DNA from: Gelidibacter mesophilus DSM 14095
GTDB taxonomy: Bacteria; Bacteroidota; Bacteroidia; Flavobacteriales; Flavobacteriaceae
DNA: 64,000 nucleotides
Reading direction: 5' to 3'
Assembly: GCF_000423005.1 (NCBI RefSeq)
Contig: NZ_AUHD01000009.1
Location: 62,001 to 126,000 of the forward strand
Positions 1-9,790 of the stretch are shown here, in pieces. Position numbers and translations under genes: made by a program. The notes below the pieces were generated by a model that saw only the letters and a list, made by a program, of their open reading frames with translations, made no database searches and had not been told where the DNA came from. Position 1 is the stretch's first letter. Each line of letters starts with the position of its first letter.

Positions 1-447
1 AGTGACGTTCAAGATTTAAATTGGGTACAATTACTCAACGCTTATACCTGTACGGAATGCGGACGTTGTACAAGTGAATGCCCAGCTAATATAACAGGCA
101 AAAAACTCTCTCCACGTAAAATCATGATGGATACGCGTGACCGATTAGAGGAAGTTGGCAAAAACATTGATGCCAACAACGGTGTATTTAAGGATGATGG
201 CAAACAATTGCTGGATGATTATATTACGCGCGAAGAGCTGTGGGCCTGTACCACGTGTAATGCTTGTGTAGAAGCTTGCCCTGTGAGCATCGACCCTATG
301 TCAATTATTATGGAGATGCGGAATTATTTGGTGATGGAGCAATCTGCCGCACCAATGGAGCTTAATAATATGATGACCAATATTGAAAATAATGGCGCCC
401 CATGGCCTTATAATCAAATGGACAGATTGAATTGGAAAAACGAGTAA
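1..447 (+). CDS. 4Fe-4S dicluster (Fe-S)-binding oxidoreductase subunit, C-terminal part
   Basis: The reading frame is open from base 1, so the gene starts upstream of the window; 148 residues are visible. Two 4Fe-4S cluster motifs of the C-x2-C-x2-C-x3-C-P type are present, with Cys at fragment residues 17, 20, 23, 27 and at 83, 86, 89, 93. This is the HdrC/GlcF-like ferredoxin module. The next gene carries two CCG domains, so the pair resembles a heterodisulfide-reductase-type electron transfer complex; such pairs are usual in flavobacteria. The electron donor and acceptor are unknown. Family is clear from the motifs; the substrate is not. The missing N-terminal part would normally be a membrane or Fe-S domain of several hundred residues. 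Confidence 0.85.
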   Translation, partial: SDVQDLNWVQLLNAYTCTECGRCTSECPANITGKKLSPRKIMMDTRDRLEEVGKNIDANNGVFKDDGKQLLDDYITREELWACTTCNACVEACPVSIDPMSIIMEMRNYLVMEQSAAPMELNNMMTNIENNGAPWPYNQMDRLNWKNE

Positions 448-529
448 TTTTATAAGAGTTTGTAGGTTTTAGGTTCAGACGCTATAAGCATTTAGACCCA
501 TCATCATATAAACTCATAAACATATAATA

Positions 530-1321
530 ATGAGCGAACAACTTATTGTGCCAACAATGGCAGAATTCATGGCTCAGGGCAAACATCCCGAAGTTTTATT
601 TTGGGTAGGTTGTGCTGGAAGTTTTGATGATAGAGCAAAAAAAATAACCAAGGCATTTGTCCGTATTCTAAATAAATCGAACGTAGAATTTGCCGTTTTA
701 GGAACTGAAGAAAGCTGTACTGGCGACCCTGCAAAACGTGCAGGAAATGAATTTCTTTTTCAGATGCAGGCAGCTACCAATATTGAAGTGCTGAATGGTT
801 ATGAAATTAAGAAAATAGTGACCGCTTGTCCGCATTGCTTCAATACCATAAAAAATGAATATCCAGGACTTGGTGGCAACTATCAGATCATGCACCATAC
901 CCAGTTTCTGAAATCGCTTTTAGATGAAGGACGTCTTACCGTTGAAGGCGGTCAATTTAAAGGCAAACGGATTACCTTTCACGATCCGTGTTACTTGGGG
1001 CGTGGTAATGATGTTTATGAAGCACCAAGAGATTTATTAAGAAAGTTGGATGTGGAATTGGTGGAGATGAAGAGTTGTAAATCACGCGGACTTTGTTGTG
1101 GCGCTGGAGGTGCACAAATGTTTAAGGATGCTGAACCAGGAAATAAAGAAATCAACGTAAAACGTACAGAAGAAGCCATTGACGTGAAACCAGAAATTGT
1201 GGCTGCGGGATGCCCTTTCTGTAATACCATGTTGACTGACGGTGTGAAAGCTACTAATAAGGAGTCTGAAATTGCGGTGATGGATATTGCGGAATTAATT
1301 GCAAATGCACAGGATCTATAA
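530..1321 (+). CDS. CCG-domain (Fe-S)-binding protein, HdrB-like
   Basis: 263 residues with two cysteine-rich CCG domains. The first has C28, a single C63 where the CC pair is expected, and C100-x2-C103. The second is complete, with C154, C183, the C189-C190-G motif and C228-x2-C231. In HdrB the complete CCG module holds a non-cubane Fe-S cluster. No signal peptide or membrane segment is visible, so it is probably cytoplasmic and partners the preceding ferredoxin-type subunit, 82 bases upstream on the same strand. The stop codon overlaps the serB start by one base (TAATG), which suggests translational coupling. The lost cysteine in the first domain suggests that only the second binds a cluster; this is inference. 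Confidence 0.88.
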   Translation: MSEQLIVPTMAEFMAQGKHPEVLFWVGCAGSFDDRAKKITKAFVRILNKSNVEFAVLGTEESCTGDPAKRAGNEFLFQMQAATNIEVLNGYEIKKIVTACPHCFNTIKNEYPGLGGNYQIMHHTQFLKSLLDEGRLTVEGGQFKGKRITFHDPCYLGRGNDVYEAPRDLLRKLDVELVEMKSCKSRGLCCGAGGAQMFKDAEPGNKEINVKRTEEAIDVKPEIVAAGCPFCNTMLTDGVKATNKESEIAVMDIAELIANAQDL

Positions 1322-2574
1322 TGCCTACTGAGATATTTTTATTGAACATTTCAGGACAGGATAAGCCTGGATTGACTTCAGGTCTAACTAATGTTTTAGC
1401 GCAATATGGTGCTAAAGTATTGGATATTGGTCAGGCCAATATCCACGATACGTTATCCTTGGGCTTTCTTTTTGAGGTGGAGTCTGGTGATAAATCGGCT
1501 GCCGTTTTAAAAGATTTATTGTTTAAAGCCTATGAGCTTGGTGTAAAAGCTAAATTCAAACCCATCTCATCTGAAGATTATGAAAAGTGGGTGAGCAACC
1601 AAGGTAAAGATCGTTATATCATTACCATTTTGGGTGAAAAATTGACTGCAGAACAGATTTCTACGGTAACCCAAGTTATTTCCGAAAAAAACCTCAATAT
1701 TGATGCTATCAAAAGGTTAACGGGTCGTATCTCCTTGATTGAACAGGATGATTACCCCAGAGCTTCCATACAGCTTTCCATTAGAGGTAAAATTGAGAAT
1801 AAAGCAGAATTTACTAAAAAATTCATGCAAATTTCTCATGATCTCAGTGTAGATATTGCTTTTCAGGAAGATAATATATACCGACGTAACAGGCGTTTAG
1901 TGTGTTTTGATATGGATTCCACATTGATTCAAGCGGAAGTCATTGACAAATTAGCTGAATTGGCAGGTGTTGGAGATGAAGTAAAAGCAATTACAGAATC
2001 TGCGATGAATGGCCACATTGATTTTAATGAAAGCTTCAAAAGCAGAATGAAACTTTTAAAAGGTTTAAGCGAAGATGTGCTTCATGATGTTGCTGTTAAT
2101 TTACCGATTACCAAAGGTGCTAGAAGACTGATTGATACCTTGAAAAAATATGGTTTTAAAACGGCTATCTTATCTGGCGGATTTACTTATTTTGGACATT
2201 ATTTGCAAAAGGAATTGGGTATTGATTATGTATATGCCAACCAATTGGAGATTATAGATGGCAAACTCACAGGTAATTATCTTGGAGAGATTGTTGATGG
2301 GAATAAAAAAGCAGAATACCTCAAGGAAATTGCGAAAAGGGAGGGTATAGATATCGCTCAAACCATTGCCGTTGGCGATGGCGCAAATGATTTGCCAATG
2401 CTTAATCTCGCTGGATTGGGAATTGCATTTCATGCAAAGCCAACAGTAAAGAACAATGTGCCGAGTTCGATATCGAGTATAGGCCTAGACGGTGTGCTGT
2501 ACTTATTGGGCTATCATGACAGACATATTGATTTAATTGAATATCCCACGGTAGAATCCTTACCGTTTTCATAG
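1321..2574 (+). CDS. serB: Phosphoserine phosphatase with N-terminal ACT domains
   Basis: 417 residues. Two ACT-like regulatory domains occupy roughly residues 1-85 and 95-185. The C-terminal half is a HAD phosphatase: motif I is DMDST at 197-201 (nucleophile D197, general acid D199) and motif IV is GDGAND around 352-357. This is the SerB architecture, the last step of serine synthesis (O-phosphoserine to serine plus phosphate); ACT domains commonly sense amino acids. The start is fixed by the one-base overlap with the stop of the preceding gene. It is cytoplasmic, of normal length for the ACT-containing form, with all key residues intact. Confidence 0.93.
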   Translation: MPTEIFLLNISGQDKPGLTSGLTNVLAQYGAKVLDIGQANIHDTLSLGFLFEVESGDKSAAVLKDLLFKAYELGVKAKFKPISSEDYEKWVSNQGKDRYIITILGEKLTAEQISTVTQVISEKNLNIDAIKRLTGRISLIEQDDYPRASIQLSIRGKIENKAEFTKKFMQISHDLSVDIAFQEDNIYRRNRRLVCFDMDSTLIQAEVIDKLAELAGVGDEVKAITESAMNGHIDFNESFKSRMKLLKGLSEDVLHDVAVNLPITKGARRLIDTLKKYGFKTAILSGGFTYFGHYLQKELGIDYVYANQLEIIDGKLTGNYLGEIVDGNKKAEYLKEIAKREGIDIAQTIAVGDGANDLPMLNLAGLGIAFHAKPTVKNNVPSSISSIGLDGVLYLLGYHDRHIDLIEYPTVESLPFS

Positions 2575-2693
2575 TGTTATTATACAAACCGAACGCAATT
2601 ATATCGTGAAAATGTCCAATGGTGGCTTTTTACAATTAATGACTTAAGTCACAATAGTTTGAAAAGATTCTAAATAATTCAATACCTGTTCCT

Positions 2694-3209
2694 ATGTTCA
2701 CCAATCAGCAAATCAACTTAGAGACTTTGCCTTCTATTGATGACGTAGACTTCAAGCCTATTTCAAAACAGTACCTTAAAATTATTGTTATAAATAGAGT
2801 CTTTCTTTATCTTCTTATAATGGCAGGACTGTTTTTTGCCAAATTTATGGTTAAGGAAGATAATTTCCATTCGTTATTTTGGTATGCTTTCGCGTTAGCC
2901 GTGATATTTTTCATTCTTAATTTGATTACAGCACTCATGGCTTTCAAAAAACGAAAATATGCCATAAGGGAGCAGGACGTTATTTATTCGCAAGGACTTT
3001 TGGTGAGTTCAATGGCTACGGTTCCTATTTCGCGCGTTCAGCATATAGAAATTTCCCGAAGTTGGTTGGCCCGCAAATTAAATTTGGCCACCTTAAAAAT
3101 TTTTACAGCAGGCGAGTCGGGTATTGATTTAAAGATAGATGGCTTAGACTATAGCGAAGCGCAAAAAATCAATGATTTTTTAAGTAAAAAAGTGAATGGA
3201 CCCGATTGA
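2694..3209 (+). CDS. bPH2 (YdbS-like) membrane protein
   Basis: 171 residues with two hydrophobic segments at roughly 29-50 and 58-82, followed by a bacterial PH-like domain (bPH2, formerly DUF304) at about 85-165. This matches the YdbS family, whose members sit next to a longer YdbT-like protein in many bacteria, as here. The function of the pair is not established; a role in export or in membrane-protein or lipid homeostasis is often proposed. The gene overlaps the next one by 14 bases, a strong sign of co-translation. Membrane location is seen directly from hydrophobicity. Confidence 0.85.
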   Translation: MFTNQQINLETLPSIDDVDFKPISKQYLKIIVINRVFLYLLIMAGLFFAKFMVKEDNFHSLFWYAFALAVIFFILNLITALMAFKKRKYAIREQDVIYSQGLLVSSMATVPISRVQHIEISRSWLARKLNLATLKIFTAGESGIDLKIDGLDYSEAQKINDFLSKKVNGPD

Positions 3210-4692
3210 TTTTTATCAACCTTCACGGCAATCCCCCAAAGGAATTCTCGTCATCTTTGCCCTCAATACGGTCAAGTTTATAAGACGTTTCTTCGTTCTG
3301 TTTGTGGCATTTGGCTTGTCATTATCAAAAAAGGAATCGTTTTCATTCTTATCAACAACCAATCTCACGCTCATCATTCTCGGAATCTTTCTAGTGATTT
3401 TTGTATTTGCCATTCTCAAATACCTCAATTTTAAATTCCATCTTGTTGAGGATGAATTTCATTTGTCAGCGGGCATTATCAATAAAGACGCGACCATTAT
3501 TCCAAAGTCTAAAATTCAGAATGTTTATATTAAACAAAATTTTATCCAGCAGCTTATTAATGTGGTGTCCTTAACCATCGAAACTGCAGGTGATGATAAA
3601 GCTGAAATTGAAATTAACGCTTTAGATAGAACTACAGCTCTTGATCTTAAAAAACAATTATTTAGCAGGACTCAGGGTGTTGACCCCAATTTAGTTGGCC
3701 AATCCTCTCAAAACAATGTGTTTTTCAAGGCTTCGGTTATGCGGTTATTTTTGGAAGGCATCTCTCAAAACCATATAAAAAGTCTGTTGGTCATCGTTCC
3801 TTTCTTGTTTGGGTTGTATCATGAATTCGAGAAATACCTTCAAGATTTCGGAATCTCTGATCGTTTAATTTCGTCGGTAAATTTTGAGACGGGCAGTTTT
3901 CTCAACCTTATTTTAGCCAATATCTTCATTGTAATTCTTGCAATTTTGGTCTCAATGGTGTTTTCCGTGCTCAACACCTTTGTCTCTAATTTTAACCTAG
4001 AAGTTGTTGAAAACAACGAGACGCTTGAAATTAACAAAGGACTGTTCAATAAGTTCTCACTGATTTTGACACCAGTTAAAATTCAAAATATCATTGTTAA
4101 AACAAACCGGCTAAAACAGTATTTAGGATTGCATACGGTCTCTATAAAACAGGCTATGGTAAACAAGAAACAGCAAAGAAATTTTAAGGTCGTAGCTTTA
4201 GAGAAGCCTCAAGTGCTGCTTTTAATCCAAAAGATTTTTACGCGGTATAATGGTGAAGGAACGTATAAGAAACCCAATATTTATTACAAACGTTTGCTGA
4301 TTTGGCGGTCTTCTTTTTTTGGAGCATTAGCCAATATTCCAGCTTTTTTAATTTTGGGGAATTCATTTTGGCTAATTAATAGTGTCATCATTACTTGGAT
4401 TGTTTTGTTTGTCCATTTCACCTATAAAAAGGCCAGTTATCAAATTACCGAAGAATATCTTACGGTCAATGGCGGGTTTATTGATCGGGTGCACAATATC
4501 AGTGAACTTCATAAAATCCAATCGGTTGAATTAAAACAGAGCATTTTTCAAAAACGAAAGAAGATTGCCTCCCTCTATATTGCTACGGCCTCCAATCAGG
4601 TTAAGATACCTTATATCACTGAAGATACAGCGAAATCAATCCATGATTATCTCCTGTTTAAGATTGAATCCGCAGGTAGAGATTGGAAGTAA
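3196..4692 (+). CDS. bPH2 (YdbT-like) multi-domain membrane protein
   Basis: 498 residues. Three bPH2-like repeats can be recognised by a recurring pattern of an I-P/I-Q-N step followed by amphipathic strands, near residues 75-150, 270-345 and 410-490. Paired membrane helices separate them, near 20-75, 195-265 and 365-400. This is the YdbT architecture and it partners the 171-residue bPH2 protein that overlaps its start. The molecular role is unknown. No catalytic motif is visible, so it is probably a membrane scaffold or binding protein. The stop codon ends 33 bases before the start chosen for the next gene, so the three genes probably form one transcript. Confidence 0.85.
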   Translation: MDPIDFYQPSRQSPKGILVIFALNTVKFIRRFFVLFVAFGLSLSKKESFSFLSTTNLTLIILGIFLVIFVFAILKYLNFKFHLVEDEFHLSAGIINKDATIIPKSKIQNVYIKQNFIQQLINVVSLTIETAGDDKAEIEINALDRTTALDLKKQLFSRTQGVDPNLVGQSSQNNVFFKASVMRLFLEGISQNHIKSLLVIVPFLFGLYHEFEKYLQDFGISDRLISSVNFETGSFLNLILANIFIVILAILVSMVFSVLNTFVSNFNLEVVENNETLEINKGLFNKFSLILTPVKIQNIIVKTNRLKQYLGLHTVSIKQAMVNKKQQRNFKVVALEKPQVLLLIQKIFTRYNGEGTYKKPNIYYKRLLIWRSSFFGALANIPAFLILGNSFWLINSVIITWIVLFVHFTYKKASYQITEEYLTVNGGFIDRVHNISELHKIQSVELKQSIFQKRKKIASLYIATASNQVKIPYITEDTAKSIHDYLLFKIESAGRDWK

Positions 4693-4725
4693 TTGCGTAC
4701 TTTTGTAGTCAGAAAAAATAAAACT

Positions 4726-5211
4726 ATGTTAGTTGATTTTAATACTTTGCCCGAAGAATCTAAAGTGTGGATTTACCAAGCCAATCGCTCCTTTACGGAT
4801 GATGAGATTGTAGAAATAGAATCTAAACTCGATACCTTTCTGTCAAATTGGGCCGCTCACGGTAGTGATTTGCAGGCGGGATATCTCGTGAAATATAAAA
4901 GATTTATCGTCATTGCTTTAAATCAAAATGTAAATAATGCAACAGGATGTAGTATTGATGCTTCTGTTCATTTCATCCAACAATTGGAGAAAGATTATCA
5001 TGTGGATCTTTTAGATAAAATGAATGTGTCCTATAAACAAGGTGATTTTATTGCTTACAAGACCTTATTGGAATTTAAAAAAATGGCCAAAGACAAAGCG
5101 GTTTCAAAAAACACAATCGTCTTCAATAATTTGGTCAATAATATTATGGAGTTTAATGAAAACTGGGAAGTTCCAGCCAGTGAAAGTTGGCACGGTCGGT
5201 TTTTAAACTAA
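4726..5211 (+). CDS. Conserved flavobacterial protein of unknown function
   Basis: 161 residues from the ATG at 4726. An in-frame TTG at 4693 would add 11 residues but touches the upstream stop, so the ATG is preferred. The protein is soluble with no signal peptide. Such proteins are often labelled ABC transporter ATPase in flavobacterial genomes, but no Walker A, Walker B or ABC signature can be seen, so I do not accept that label. Visible features are an acidic N-terminus and a conserved-looking C-terminal ending rich in Trp and Glu. It lies directly behind the bPH2 genes and probably shares their transcript. Function unknown. Confidence 0.7.
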   Translation: MLVDFNTLPEESKVWIYQANRSFTDDEIVEIESKLDTFLSNWAAHGSDLQAGYLVKYKRFIVIALNQNVNNATGCSIDASVHFIQQLEKDYHVDLLDKMNVSYKQGDFIAYKTLLEFKKMAKDKAVSKNTIVFNNLVNNIMEFNENWEVPASESWHGRFLN

Positions 5212-5547
5212 AATCTGCACGGTTTTGAAGAGTGGCATTTGTTGAAGTTTAGGTCTCCAAAACGTGCTATTGTTATGCTAATTGTTAGCATTTGTCTCTA
5301 TTTTATCTGTGATATAAAAATATATTTAGAAGACTGATTCTGAATGGATCATTACTTTATATGCCATATTTTGTAAAGTAAACCTCACTCTTTGTTCTTT
5401 TATGGATGTGGCGCTATTCCTTTTCTTAAACAATTGATTGCTTCATTATAAAACTATCTTAAAGTATTGTTAGCTTCAATGTAAAAGTGGTATTTTGCGG
5501 CTCCATTTATGATTGTTATTAAGACCCTAAAAAAGACTTCTATTTAT
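5212..5547. other. Intergenic region before the GH3/serine hydrolase gene
   Basis: 336 bases without a supportable gene. It is AT-rich with stops in all frames. The only recognisable signal is a candidate promoter at 5467-5497, listed separately. I see no terminator hairpin behind the upstream gene. Confidence 0.6.
5467..5497 (+). promoter_or_regulatory. Candidate Bacteroidota promoter
   Basis: TTG at 5467-5469 and TATTTTG at 5491-5497 are separated by 21 bases, close to the Bacteroidota -33/-7 arrangement (TTG, 17-23 bases, TAnnTTTG), although the -7 box is one base short of consensus. Transcription would begin near 5502-5505. That leaves only a few bases before the ATG at 5509 and supports the ATG at 5548. 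Confidence 0.4.
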
Positions 5548-8466
5548 ATGCGCTTTATAGTTTCCCTCATTATATTTTTCTTTATTTCGTTACCCATTTT
5601 CGCACAAAAATCAGTAAACCCGTTATTCGCAAAAGATACTATAGCTCAGCAAAAATGGGTGGACAGTATATATGACGGGATGGATTTACGTCAACGTGTA
5701 GGACAATTGTTCATGGCAAGAGCGGTCTCCAATAACAACAAATCCAATGAAGCTCAGGTTGCCAGATTAATAAATGAGCAACAAATAGGTGGTCTTATCT
5801 ATTCTACGGGAGGTCCTGTAAAACAAGCCCAATTAAATAACCGATACCAGGCCATTTCAAAGGTGCCTTTGCTTATTGGAATGGATGCGGAATGGGGACT
5901 GAGCATGCGCTTGGATTCTACTTACGCTTTCCCTTATAACATGACGCTTGGCGCCATTACCGACTCAAAAATTGTGGAGCAAGTAGGCCGGCAAATTGGT
6001 GAACATAGCAAGCGCATTGGTGTCCATTTTAATTTTGCACCCGCCGTTGATATCAATACCAATCCTAAGAACCCAATTATAGGAAATCGTTCCTTTGGAG
6101 AAGATAGAGATAATGTGACGGCTAAAGGTTTGGCATTTATGAAAGGCATGCAAGATGCTGGGGTGTTGGCCAATGCAAAACATTTTCCTGGTCATGGAGA
6201 TACGGATACCGATAGCCATAAAACACTACCCACTATAAATTTTAATGAAAAACGGATTGATTCCATCGAATTATATCCTTATAAAAAACTCATTCAAGAA
6301 GGGTTGTCGAGCGTGATGGTGGCGCATTTAAACGTGCCAAGTCTAGAACCTAAAGCAGGGACGCCATCATCTTTATCGAAGCATATTATTACAGATCTTT
6401 TAAAGGAGCGTTTGCAGTTTGAAGGTTTGATTTTTACAGATGCTTTAGAAATGAAGGGCGTTTCCAATTTCAGCAAGCCTGGAGATATAGATCTTGCTGC
6501 CTTTTTGGCTGGAAATGATGTGCTTTTGATTTCTGAAAATGTACCAGTTGCCATTGATAAAATAGTGGCGGCCTATGAAACCAAACAGATTACTGAAGAG
6601 CGATTGGCACATTCTGTCAAAAAGATTTTAATGGCTAAATATAAAGTTGGTCTTCATACATTCAGCCCGATAGGAACGACGCATCTTGTGGAAGATCTTA
6701 ACCGGTTAAAGGATGATTTACTTTACGAAAAGGTTATGGAGAACGCTATAACCGTAGTACGTAATCAAAAGGAAATTCTGCCTTTAAGACATTTGGAAAC
6801 CAAAAAGATAGCTTATGTGGAAATGGGCGATGCGCTTGATAATTCGGCATATCTCGAAGAATTGAGGAAATACGCAAAGGTTCATCAAGTTAAAGCCGCA
6901 AGGCTCGATGAACTGATCACTAAACTTCAAAACTATAATACGGTGATTGTTGGGTTTCATAAATCGAATGTCAATCCGTGGAAACCTTATCAATTTTCAG
7001 ATAAAGAAATGGTTTGGCTTTACGAGATGGCACGAACCAATACGGTAATCTTAGACGTTTTTGCAAGACCGTATGCGCTAATTGATCTGCATTCAGTAGA
7101 AAATATTGAGGGCATTGTGGTCAGCTATCAAAATAGTGAAATTTCCATGCGTAAATCTGCACAACTCTTATTTGGAGCAATTCCCGCAAAGGGAACCTTA
7201 CCGGTCTCTACTGGAGAACATTTTAAAGTTGGTGACGGTTTTATTTATAATGGCATCCAATCTCTGAGTTATGGTCTTCCGGAATCTGTTGGAATGAGTT
7301 CTGAGAAATTAAAGAAGATCGATTCGATGGCGAACATTACAATTAACCATAAGGCAGCACCAGGATTACAAATTCTAGTGGCACGAAAGGGTAAAGTGGT
7401 GTATAATAAAGCCTTTGGCAAACACACTTACGAAGGTAAAGAAAAGGTAGATTTGGATGATATGTACGATGTGGCCTCACTCACAAAAATATTGGCAACG
7501 TTACCACTTTTAATGGAATTGGAAGAAAAGGGCATTGTCAATACCGATACAAAACTTTCTCAAATTCTTCCTGAATATAAGGATTCCAACAAGAAAAATG
7601 TCACCTTAAAGCAAATGTTATCACATTATGCCAGGCTAAAGCCTTGGATTCCTTTTTATACGGCAACTTTGGATGCTTCCAAAAAACCGGATCCAAAGTA
7701 TTACAGAAGAGTATCAAGCCCTATGTACAGCGTTAAGGTGGCTGATGAAATGTATTTGAGACATGATTATCCGGATACCATTCAGAAATTAATAAAGGAC
7801 AGTGACTTGTTATCAAGTTTAAGTTACCGATACAGTGATTTTCCCTACTTTATCTTAAAGAAATATATTGAAGAATATTATGGGAAAGGCCTGGATGAAT
7901 TGGTTCAAGAGCATTTTTACCAATCTTTAGGAGCTAATCATACCACATATAATCCATCGGCTCTCTTTAGCAATTCCCAATTGGTACCAACTGAAATTGA
8001 TAACTATTATCGCCATCAGACCATTCAGGGCTATGTACATGACATGGGTGCGGCGATGCAAAATGGTGTAGGTGGCCATGCAGGTGTTTTTAGCAATAGT
8101 AACGATGTGGCAAAAATTATGCAAATGTATCTTCAAAAAGGTTATTATGGCGGAAAACGGTATTTAAAGGCAGAAACTATTGATAAGTTTAATTACTGTT
8201 ATTATTGTGGAAATGGTGTTAGAAGAGGCATTGGTTTTGATAAACCGCAATTAGGAAGCAAAGGTCCAACTTGCGGCTGTGTTTCGTTGTCAAGTTTTGG
8301 CCATTCAGGATTTACGGGAACGTATGCTTGGGCAGATCCTGATGAACAGATCATTTATGTGTTTTTGTCCAACCGGACCTATCCAAATGCCACTAATAAT
8401 ATTTTACTGAAAGAAGGCATCAGGACTGAGATACAACGCCTCATTTACGAGGCAATTATTGACTAA
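5548..8466 (+). CDS. Secreted GH3 beta-N-acetylhexosaminidase-like / serine hydrolase fusion
   Basis: 972 residues from the ATG at 5548; an ATG at 5509 in the same frame gives 13 more. The chosen start gives a classical signal peptide ending in IFAQ. The first half is a family 3 glycoside hydrolase with the NagZ-type motif KHFPGHGDTDTDSH at 211-224 and a catalytic Asp in TDALEM at 298. The second half is a class C beta-lactamase/DD-peptidase fold with S644-x2-K647, Y762-S and H919-S-G in place of KTG. NagZ-type enzymes cleave GlcNAc-anhydroMurNAc in wall recycling; the serine domain may cleave a peptide or ester. This fusion is common in Bacteroidota. The site is probably periplasmic, with a peptidoglycan-derived substrate as inference. 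All catalytic residues appear intact. Confidence 0.88.
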   Translation: MRFIVSLIIFFFISLPIFAQKSVNPLFAKDTIAQQKWVDSIYDGMDLRQRVGQLFMARAVSNNNKSNEAQVARLINEQQIGGLIYSTGGPVKQAQLNNRYQAISKVPLLIGMDAEWGLSMRLDSTYAFPYNMTLGAITDSKIVEQVGRQIGEHSKRIGVHFNFAPAVDINTNPKNPIIGNRSFGEDRDNVTAKGLAFMKGMQDAGVLANAKHFPGHGDTDTDSHKTLPTINFNEKRIDSIELYPYKKLIQEGLSSVMVAHLNVPSLEPKAGTPSSLSKHIITDLLKERLQFEGLIFTDALEMKGVSNFSKPGDIDLAAFLAGNDVLLISENVPVAIDKIVAAYETKQITEERLAHSVKKILMAKYKVGLHTFSPIGTTHLVEDLNRLKDDLLYEKVMENAITVVRNQKEILPLRHLETKKIAYVEMGDALDNSAYLEELRKYAKVHQVKAARLDELITKLQNYNTVIVGFHKSNVNPWKPYQFSDKEMVWLYEMARTNTVILDVFARPYALIDLHSVENIEGIVVSYQNSEISMRKSAQLLFGAIPAKGTLPVSTGEHFKVGDGFIYNGIQSLSYGLPESVGMSSEKLKKIDSMANITINHKAAPGLQILVARKGKVVYNKAFGKHTYEGKEKVDLDDMYDVASLTKILATLPLLMELEEKGIVNTDTKLSQILPEYKDSNKKNVTLKQMLSHYARLKPWIPFYTATLDASKKPDPKYYRRVSSPMYSVKVADEMYLRHDYPDTIQKLIKDSDLLSSLSYRYSDFPYFILKKYIEEYYGKGLDELVQEHFYQSLGANHTTYNPSALFSNSQLVPTEIDNYYRHQTIQGYVHDMGAAMQNGVGGHAGVFSNSNDVAKIMQMYLQKGYYGGKRYLKAETIDKFNYCYYCGNGVRRGIGFDKPQLGSKGPTCGCVSLSSFGHSGFTGTYAWADPDEQIIYVFLSNRTYPNATNNILLKEGIRTEIQRLIYEAIID

Positions 8467-8588
8467 TTGGAGTAAAAAGTTATAGGTTGAAATTGTGTTA
8501 AGTACATTAATTTAGTAGTTAAGTAATTTTAATAGAATAGAAAATAATAACTTTATAGGCTTCAAGCATCTAACATAAAACTAAAATA

Positions 8589-9728
8589 ATGAAAATAGGA
8601 ATCGTATGTTATCCAACCTTTGGAGGTAGCGGCGTGGTGGCAACCGAGCTCGGTTTGGCCTTGTCCAAGCGAGGTCATGAAATTCACTTTATCACCTATA
8701 GCCAACCTGTAAGATTGGATTTGTTGGGCAGCAATGTGCATTATCACGAAGTAACCGTTCCGGAATATCCTTTGTTTTTATACCAACCCTATGAACTAGC
8801 TTTATCGAGTAAACTCGTAGATATGGTGAAGCTTCATGAGATTGAAATTTTACATGTCCATTATGCTATTCCACATGCTTATGCGGCCTATATGGCAAAA
8901 ATGATGCTTCAGGAAGAAGGGATTTATATTCCTATTGTAACCACCCTTCATGGTACGGATATTACGCTAGTTGGAAGTCACCCGTTTTATAAACCTGCAG
9001 TTAGTTTTAGCATTAACAATTCTGACGCCGTAACTTCCGTTTCTCAAAGCTTAAAGGACGATACGCTGCGCTTGTTCGCAATTAAAAAGGAGATCGAAGT
9101 GATTCCTAATTTTATTGATTTTAGCCGTCATAAATCCGAATTTACAGACTGTCAAAGGGATGTCATGGCAAAGGAGGATGAAATGATTATTACCCATATC
9201 AGCAATTTCAGAAAGGTAAAAAACATACCTGATGTGGTAAAGATATTTTACAATATTCAAAAGAAAATACCCGCAAAATTGATGATGGTTGGTGAAGGTC
9301 CAGAAAAAGCAGAAGCTGAGAAGTTATGCGAGAAGTTGGGGATTATGGATAAAGTGGTGTTTTTTGGAAACAGTCATGAAATTGACAGAATTTTATGTTT
9401 TAGCGATTTGTTTTTACTGCCATCCCAAACTGAAAGTTTTGGTTTGGCGGCTTTAGAGGCAATGGCTTCTGGAGTGCCTGTTATTTCTAGTAATACAGGA
9501 GGAATTCCAGAAGTAAATATTGATGGCGTTTCCGGATTTTTGAGCGATGTCAATGATGTTGAGCACATGTCAAACAACGCCATTTATATTTTAAGTGATG
9601 AAGAACGTCTCAAAACTTTTAAACTTAATGCCACTAAAGAATCTGCTAAATTTGCCATAGAAAATGTTGTGCCTCAATATGAAGATATTTATGTGAGGAC
9701 CTTAAAAAATTGTGAACTAGTAAAATAA
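8589..9728 (+). CDS. bshA: N-acetyl-alpha-D-glucosaminyl L-malate synthase
   Basis: 379 residues, GT4 glycosyltransferase. The N-terminus has the BshA-type glycine-rich start CYPTFGGSGVVATELG, and the C-terminal half has the GT4 nucleotide-sugar site with QTESFGLAALEAMASG. It transfers GlcNAc from UDP-GlcNAc to L-malate, the first step of bacillithiol synthesis, in the cytoplasm. The other bsh genes are not in the window. Its presence says that this organism uses bacillithiol as a low-molecular-weight thiol, which matters for interpreting the glutathione-synthetase-like gene at 22224. It stands alone between a secreted hydrolase and an AraC regulator. Confidence 0.93.
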   Translation: MKIGIVCYPTFGGSGVVATELGLALSKRGHEIHFITYSQPVRLDLLGSNVHYHEVTVPEYPLFLYQPYELALSSKLVDMVKLHEIEILHVHYAIPHAYAAYMAKMMLQEEGIYIPIVTTLHGTDITLVGSHPFYKPAVSFSINNSDAVTSVSQSLKDDTLRLFAIKKEIEVIPNFIDFSRHKSEFTDCQRDVMAKEDEMIITHISNFRKVKNIPDVVKIFYNIQKKIPAKLMMVGEGPEKAEAEKLCEKLGIMDKVVFFGNSHEIDRILCFSDLFLLPSQTESFGLAALEAMASGVPVISSNTGGIPEVNIDGVSGFLSDVNDVEHMSNNAIYILSDEERLKTFKLNATKESAKFAIENVVPQYEDIYVRTLKNCELVK

Positions 9729-9790
9729 GTTTTATCTTTAAAAATTCTGCCTGCAATCTGTTTGTTGGGAGTCTAAAACTTCCCCTATGT

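Noticed and set aside
4726-5211. Label ABC transporter ATPase for the small conserved protein
   Set aside because: No Walker A, Walker B or signature motif is visible; the label appears to be an inherited annotation.
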